The notes under the pieces were generated by a model that had not been told where the DNA came from, searched no databases, and saw nothing but the letters and a program-made list of their open reading frames with translations. Made by a program: the position numbers and the translations under genes. This document shows positions 62,668 to 64,000 of a stretch of DNA of 64,000 nucleotides, piece by piece (position 1 is the first letter of the stretch; the number at the start of each line of letters is the position of its first letter). Source of the DNA: Salipiger bermudensis HTCC2601 (lineage in GTDB: Bacteria > Pseudomonadota > Alphaproteobacteria > Rhodobacterales > Rhodobacteraceae); NCBI RefSeq assembly GCF_000153725.1, contig NZ_DS022276.1:1397386-1461385 (forward strand), given 5' to 3'.

Positions 62668-64000
62668 ATGGCCAAGACGAAATATACCCGGGAAGAGGCG
62701 CTCGCCTTCCACCTCGAGCCCACCCCCGGCAAGTGGGAGGTGAAGGCCACCGTCCCGATGACCACGCAGCGCGACCTGTCGCTGGCCTATTCCCCGGGCG
62801 TTGCCGTGCCCTGCGAGGACATCGCCGAGAACCCCGAGCTGGCCTATGACTACACCAACAAGGGCAACCTCGTCGCGGTGATCTCGAACGGCACCGCGGT
62901 GCTGGGGCTGGGCAATCTCGGCGCGCTCGGCTCGAAGCCGGTGATGGAGGGCAAGTCGGTGCTGTTCAAGCGCTTCGCCGACGTGAACTCGATCGACATC
63001 GAGCTCGACACCGAGGACCCCGAAGAGATCATCCGCGCGGTAAAGCTGATGTCGCCGACGTTCGGTGGCATCAACCTCGAGGACATCAAGGCGCCCGAGT
63101 GTTTCATCATCGAGCAGCGCCTCAAGGAAGAGTGCGACATCCCGGTCTTCCACGATGACCAGCACGGCACCGCGGTGATCTGCGCCGCCGGCCTGATCAA
63201 CGCGCTGCACCTGAGCGGCAAGAAGATCGAGGAGTGCCGCATCGTGCTGAACGGTGCCGGCGCTGCGGGGATCGCCTGCCTTGAACTGGTCAAGGCGATG
63301 GGCGCCAAGCATGACAACTGCATCATGTGCGACACCAAGGGCGTGATCTACCAGGGCCGCAGCGAGGGCATGAACCAGTGGAAATCGGCCCACGCGGCGC
63401 GCACCGATCTGCGCACGCTGGAAGAGGCGATGGCCGGGGCGGACGTGTTCCTCGGCGTCTCGGCCAAGGGCGCGGTGACGCAGGCCATGGTCGAGAGCAT
63501 GGCCGAGAACCCGGTGATCTTTGCCATGGCCAACCCCGATCCCGAGATCACGCCCGAAGAGGCGCATGAAGTGCGGCCCGACGCCATCGTGGCCACCGGA
63601 CGCAGCGACTACCCCAACCAGGTCAACAACGTTCTGGGCTTTCCCTATCTCTTCCGCGGTGCGCTCGACATCCACGCCCGTGCGATCAATGACGAGATGA
63701 AGATCGCCTGTGCCGAGGCGCTCGCCGCCATTGCGCGCGAGGACGTGCCCGACGAGGTCGGCCTTGCCTATGGCAAGCAGCTGGCCTTTGGTCGCGACTA
63801 CATCATTCCCACGCCGTTCGATCCGCGCCTCATCCACCGCATCCCGCCCGCGGTGGCAAAGGCCGGCATGGAGACCGGCGCCGCGCGGCGGCCGATCATC
63901 GACATGGAGGCCTATGAAGAGACGCTTCGGGGCCGCATGGATTCGACCGCACCGATCATCCGCAGCATCAACAACCGGGCGCGTCAGGCGCAGGCGCGGA
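62668..64000 (+). CDS. maeB: NADP-dependent malic enzyme (3' end cut by window edge)
   Basis: The enzyme converts malate to pyruvate, CO2 and NADPH. The 444 visible codons contain the malic-enzyme N-terminal domain ([32 protein letters not shown]) and the catalytic [11 protein letters not shown]. The NAD(P) domain has [15 protein letters not shown] and [12 protein letters not shown]. The sequence runs off the edge where MaeB-type enzymes begin a phosphotransacetylase-like domain, so the long form is likely but not proved. GGAG lies before the ATG. Confidence 0.94.
   Translation, partial: MAKTKYTREEALAFHLEPTPGKWEVKATVPMTTQRDLSLAYSPGVAVPCEDIAENPELAYDYTNKGNLVAVISNGTAVLGLGNLGALGSKPVMEGKSVLFKRFADVNSIDIELDTEDPEEIIRAVKLMSPTFGGINLEDIKAPECFIIEQRLKEECDIPVFHDDQHGTAVICAAGLINALHLSGKKIEECRIVLNGAGAAGIACLELVKAMGAKHDNCIMCDTKGVIYQGRSEGMNQWKSAHAARTDLRTLEEAMAGADVFLGVSAKGAVTQAMVESMAENPVIFAMANPDPEITPEEAHEVRPDAIVATGRSDYPNQVNNVLGFPYLFRGALDIHARAINDEMKIACAEALAAIAREDVPDEVGLAYGKQLAFGRDYIIPTPFDPRLIHRIPPAVAKAGMETGAARRPIIDMEAYEETLRGRMDSTAPIIRSINNRARQAQAR

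Noticed and set aside
62236-63837. A 533-codon open frame on the minus strand over mutS and the malic enzyme
   Set aside because: Antisense to the malic enzyme and out of frame with mutS, with shadow-type composition.
1-64000. Defence systems, prophage, insertion sequences, CRISPR arrays, tRNA or rRNA genes
   Set aside because: Gene order is continuous core and flagellar content with short spacers. I saw no transposase, integrase, direct-repeat array or tRNA-like cloverleaf; a tRNA and repeat scan would confirm this.

Overview
The window is GC-rich chromosomal DNA from an alphaproteobacterium, almost certainly a member of the Rhodobacteraceae (Roseobacter lineage). The grounds are the gene order rho-mnmE-mnmG-rsmG-parA-parB with two perfect parS sites, the order dnaA-rpsT-enoyl-CoA hydratase-mutM-ubiE-ubiB, the alphaproteobacterial flagellin regulators FlaF and FlbT, a Rhodobacter-type cytochrome c2, and CtrA-like and CcrM-like (GANTC) sites at regulatory positions. 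It is the origin-proximal part of the main chromosome. No tRNA, rRNA, CRISPR array, insertion sequence, prophage or recognisable defence system was seen.

Layout. (1) 1-7.8 kb: dnaA (3' end cut by the window edge), rpsT, a small conserved-looking ORF, an enoyl-CoA hydratase, mutM, the ubiquinone genes ubiE-ubiB and a UDP-glucuronate 4-epimerase-like gene. (2) 7.8-35.7 kb: a 28-kb flagellar block. It holds the hook cap and ruler (flgD, a very large fliK), flgJ-like and flgN-like genes, flagellin with flaF-flbT, a DUF1217-like gene, the export ATPase, the rod genes flgBC-fliE-fliQ-flgFG-flgA-flgH-fliL, the export gate flhB-fliR-flhA, motA coupled to an unidentified 750-residue periplasmic protein, flgI-flgL-flgK-flgE, and motB. 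fliF, fliG, fliM, fliN and fliP are not in the block. (3) 35.9-40.7 kb: a small polysaccharide-export group (YjbH, YjbF/Gfc-like lipoprotein, sugar transferase, Wza-like lipoprotein). (4) 40.8-48.1 kb: cytochrome c2, type I IPP isomerase, a Tim44-MltA-Smr operon, fxsA, secB and a tightly overlapped maf-aroE-coaE-dnaQ operon. (5) 48.1-48.6 kb: a 537-bp divergent spacer with a perfect DnaA box, AT-rich tracts and several GANTC sites, the best candidate for oriC. (6) 48.6-55.5 kb: rho, mnmE, mnmG, rsmG, parA, parB, with parS sites inside the 5' ends of mnmG and rsmG. (7) 55.5-64 kb: hemW-rdgB-rph, hrcA-grpE, mutS and a malic enzyme cut by the right edge.

How the parts fit. Replication start (dnaA, candidate oriC), segregation (parABS) and flagellar assembly lie within about 55 kb. 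In alphaproteobacteria these processes are tied together by CtrA, CcrM/GcrA and DnaA. Five sites of the form TTAN-N7-TTAN or with one further mismatch sit at the upstream ends of flagellar transcription units, and GANTC sites are grouped upstream of dnaA and in the candidate origin. The most useful leads are this regulatory pattern, the parS sites embedded in translation starts, the unassigned periplasmic protein coupled to motA, the oversized FliK, and an atypical-codon tract with an inverted repeat inside rho. I found no clearly new multi-gene system; most of the window is well-known core biology.
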